Part shown: positions 62,462 to 64,000 of the stretch, piece by piece
Layout: each line of letters starts with the position of its first letter
Numbering within the stretch: the stretch's first letter is position 1
DNA from: Eutreptiella sp. 'Long Island Sound 2002'
Taxonomy: Eukaryota; Euglenozoa; Euglenophyceae; Eutreptiales; Eutreptiaceae
Assembly (NCBI GenBank): GCA_964036045.1
Contig: OZ038381.1
Location: 133,773,191 to 133,837,190, forward strand
Length of the DNA: 64,000 nt
Reading direction: 5' to 3'
Notes under the pieces: generated by a model
Seen by the model: the letters and a program-made list of their open reading frames with translations, nothing else
Told to the model about the DNA's origin: nothing
The model's database searches: none
Translations under genes and position numbers: made by a program

Positions 62462-64000
62462 ACCCTTTCTATAGCTGCCTATGCGTGTGTGAGTGTGCTG
62501 ATCCTGAGGACCTATGAACAAGCTGCAGAAATGTTGTCCTAATTATACCCAAGTCTGCGCCCTTGCTGAACCCGGCGGATGTCTTTACACGGTGCCATGG
62601 GGTACGCCCCGGGTCTCTCCGCCCATAGGTGCCCCATTTCTGTGCCCGCACCAGACTTCCTTGGGGGAATACCCAGCGCTAACGCCAAGGTATTGGTTTT
62701 ATTACCTACCTGCCTACTACAGGGTAGCGGTAGTGAAAAGCGATGAGGCATGAAAACGCCTGTTTGCTACACGGCCAAAACCTAGACTACCACTGCCACT
62801 GCCCACCAAAACCCTGATAAAATTTCAGGAAAGACGCGGGACAGTGACACATACACTACAGGTCCTACACTCACTACAGTGGCACCAGCCTTCGAAGGAT
62901 GAGCGAGCTCTGGGCTCAAGCCCTCACCCGGGCCTACAACTCCCACACACACACGCTACTTGCCGTTGTGGAGGAACATGTCCCAGGCCCTAATGGCCCA
63001 CCTGTGAAAGTACAAGAGGCCACAGCGCTACTAAGCGACTGTGGCCTAACAGGGACGCCACTACGCGTTTCCCCGTCAGGGCTTGGAGGGAAGGAGTGCT
63101 CTTTTTGCGTGCACAGGGTGTATGATGATGTGGTCGGACTGTCCTCGCCACTCCTGGTTGAGGTACATTTTGGTTGATTGTGTGATCAGCGCCCTTTTTA
63201 GGGTGGGCAGAAAAATCCAAAGTCACCGAAGGCAAGTGCTGCTGCACCAATCACCCTGATCCTCCCACCTGAAGGCAAAGGCGGATGAACTCGGTAAGCG
63301 GCTGACGAATCAAGCCAGCCTCCACGTTTTATACGCTTCTCAGGCTGACCTATAATACGCTGTCCTCTTACCGAGTTGCAAGCAAGCAAGCTTGAAGAAC
63401 TCGGCCCGTTCTATTATACAACGTGCGATGGAGCCCCTGGGTAACCGAAACAAGGGTTATACCGTGCGCAACACGCGTGGCCTACTCTTTAATGCGCCAT
63501 ATGCATGCACGGGTATGCACGAATTTGGCAATTTTCTATTTTAACCATTCCCTTTCTAACAATCCATACCGATCACAATCATGAACTCAACCAGGGGGTG
63601 GCCCCTTCTGGGCTTACTCACCTTACCTACCGTTGGAGAGCGCAGCAAGTGAGGGAGAACACAAAGAACAAGCAAAGCAAGCATTTATGCACGCGTATGT
63701 ATGTTCTAGTCAGTCGATCTCACCTCTAGTCATCGTGCAATCTTCTCATCTGTTCCTCTACTCTATGTTTGCGTTGCAACACGGCGAACTTCTCGGAAAC
63801 ACGAGACTAGCAATGCGCATGCTGCATACCAAGCAACAAGAACCTATAGGTTTATACCTTGTTCAGTGAAGTCTTTTGCGAATTCTTGATTTCTGCCTTC
63901 TTGATTTTTTCTAGAGGCATACGTGGAATCTCTACGTTTATTGATAATTGCATGTCTCGTCATTTCTTTATTATTACGTGACATACTGCAATAATCTTAT
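62462..64000 (+). other. 3' UTR of Ty3 copy B, running off the window
   Basis: Shares ordered blocks with the copy A and C 3' UTRs (GTGTGAGTGTGCT at 62487; CCTAATTATACCCAAG at 62537; GATCAGCGCCC at 63183; CAAGCAAGCAAGCT at 63381). No coding domain; the 3' LTR is outside the window. Confidence 0.6.

Noticed and set aside
1-64000. CRISPR array, bacterial operons or ribosomal RNA
   Set aside because: No regularly spaced short repeats with unique spacers, no Shine-Dalgarno-led gene clusters and no rRNA-like sequence; introns and retroelements show eukaryotic nuclear DNA.

Overview
This is eukaryotic nuclear DNA with no recognisable host housekeeping gene. Almost all of the window is transposable elements inserted into one another: Ty3/gypsy LTR retrotransposons, LINE-like elements, and at least three terminal-inverted-repeat (TIR) elements, some with spliced genes. 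Spliceosomal introns, chromodomain-tailed Ty3 integrase, a TET/JBP-like dioxygenase on a DNA transposon and large GC swings suggest a microalga or protist with a big repeat-rich genome. The Ty3 proteins remind me, from memory only, of dinoflagellate retroelements; no search was possible, so the organism call is weak.

Layout. 1-3691: 3' part of a plus-strand LINE ending in an (ACCT)n tail. 3691-8782 plus 18512-19070: two halves of a minus-strand DNA transposon (T1; TIR begins TTAGGCGGCC) whose introns carry the palindrome GCGAGGCCTCGC. It is split by a 9.7-kb minus-strand LINE (8783-18499) flanked by the 12-bp duplication TGAAAACTGGAG. That LINE holds a reverse-transcriptase C-terminus, a RING-like finger, a possible Ulp1-like domain and a tandem-repeat 3' region. 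19071-25940: a Ty3 remnant (copy C: integrase, chromodomain, 3' UTR, LTR) interrupted by a 1705-bp TIR transposon (T2; 20243-21947) with a related TIR and the same palindromic introns. 25999-27117: truncated copy of an unclassified element, Q. About 28.03-36.2 kb appears inverted: flipping it back rejoins both a LINE (27.3-28.02 with 36.2-34.4) and the gag gene of a Ty3 element (copy B). Inside lie B's gag N-terminal half, a probable 5' region and a degenerate Ty3 (D).

36497-53750: a 17.3-kb DNA transposon (T3) with perfect 24-bp TIRs, inserted in B gag. It carries a spliced transposase-like gene, a four-exon gene of unknown function and a TET/JBP-type 2OG-Fe(II) dioxygenase-like gene; introns contain GGTTGAACCG-type inverted motifs. 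Nested in T3 is a nearly intact Ty3 element (copy A; 42617-53704) with 724-bp LTRs differing at 5 positions. Its gag and pol are in one frame separated by a single UAG, and pol contains a Dam-methyltransferase-like NPPF module between protease and RT. 53751-62461: rest of copy B gag and pol (gag/pol separated by an in-frame UGA), interrupted at 57272-60743 by element Q. 62462-64000: B 3' UTR, clearly related to the 3' UTRs of A and C.

Inferred order: Ty3 B and C and T1 are old; LINEs and T2 came later; T3 went into B gag, Ty3 A into T3, and Q into B pol. The most interesting features are the transposon-linked palindromic introns, the dioxygenase-bearing transposon T3, the methyltransferase-like module and stop-codon junction of the Ty3 family, and element Q.
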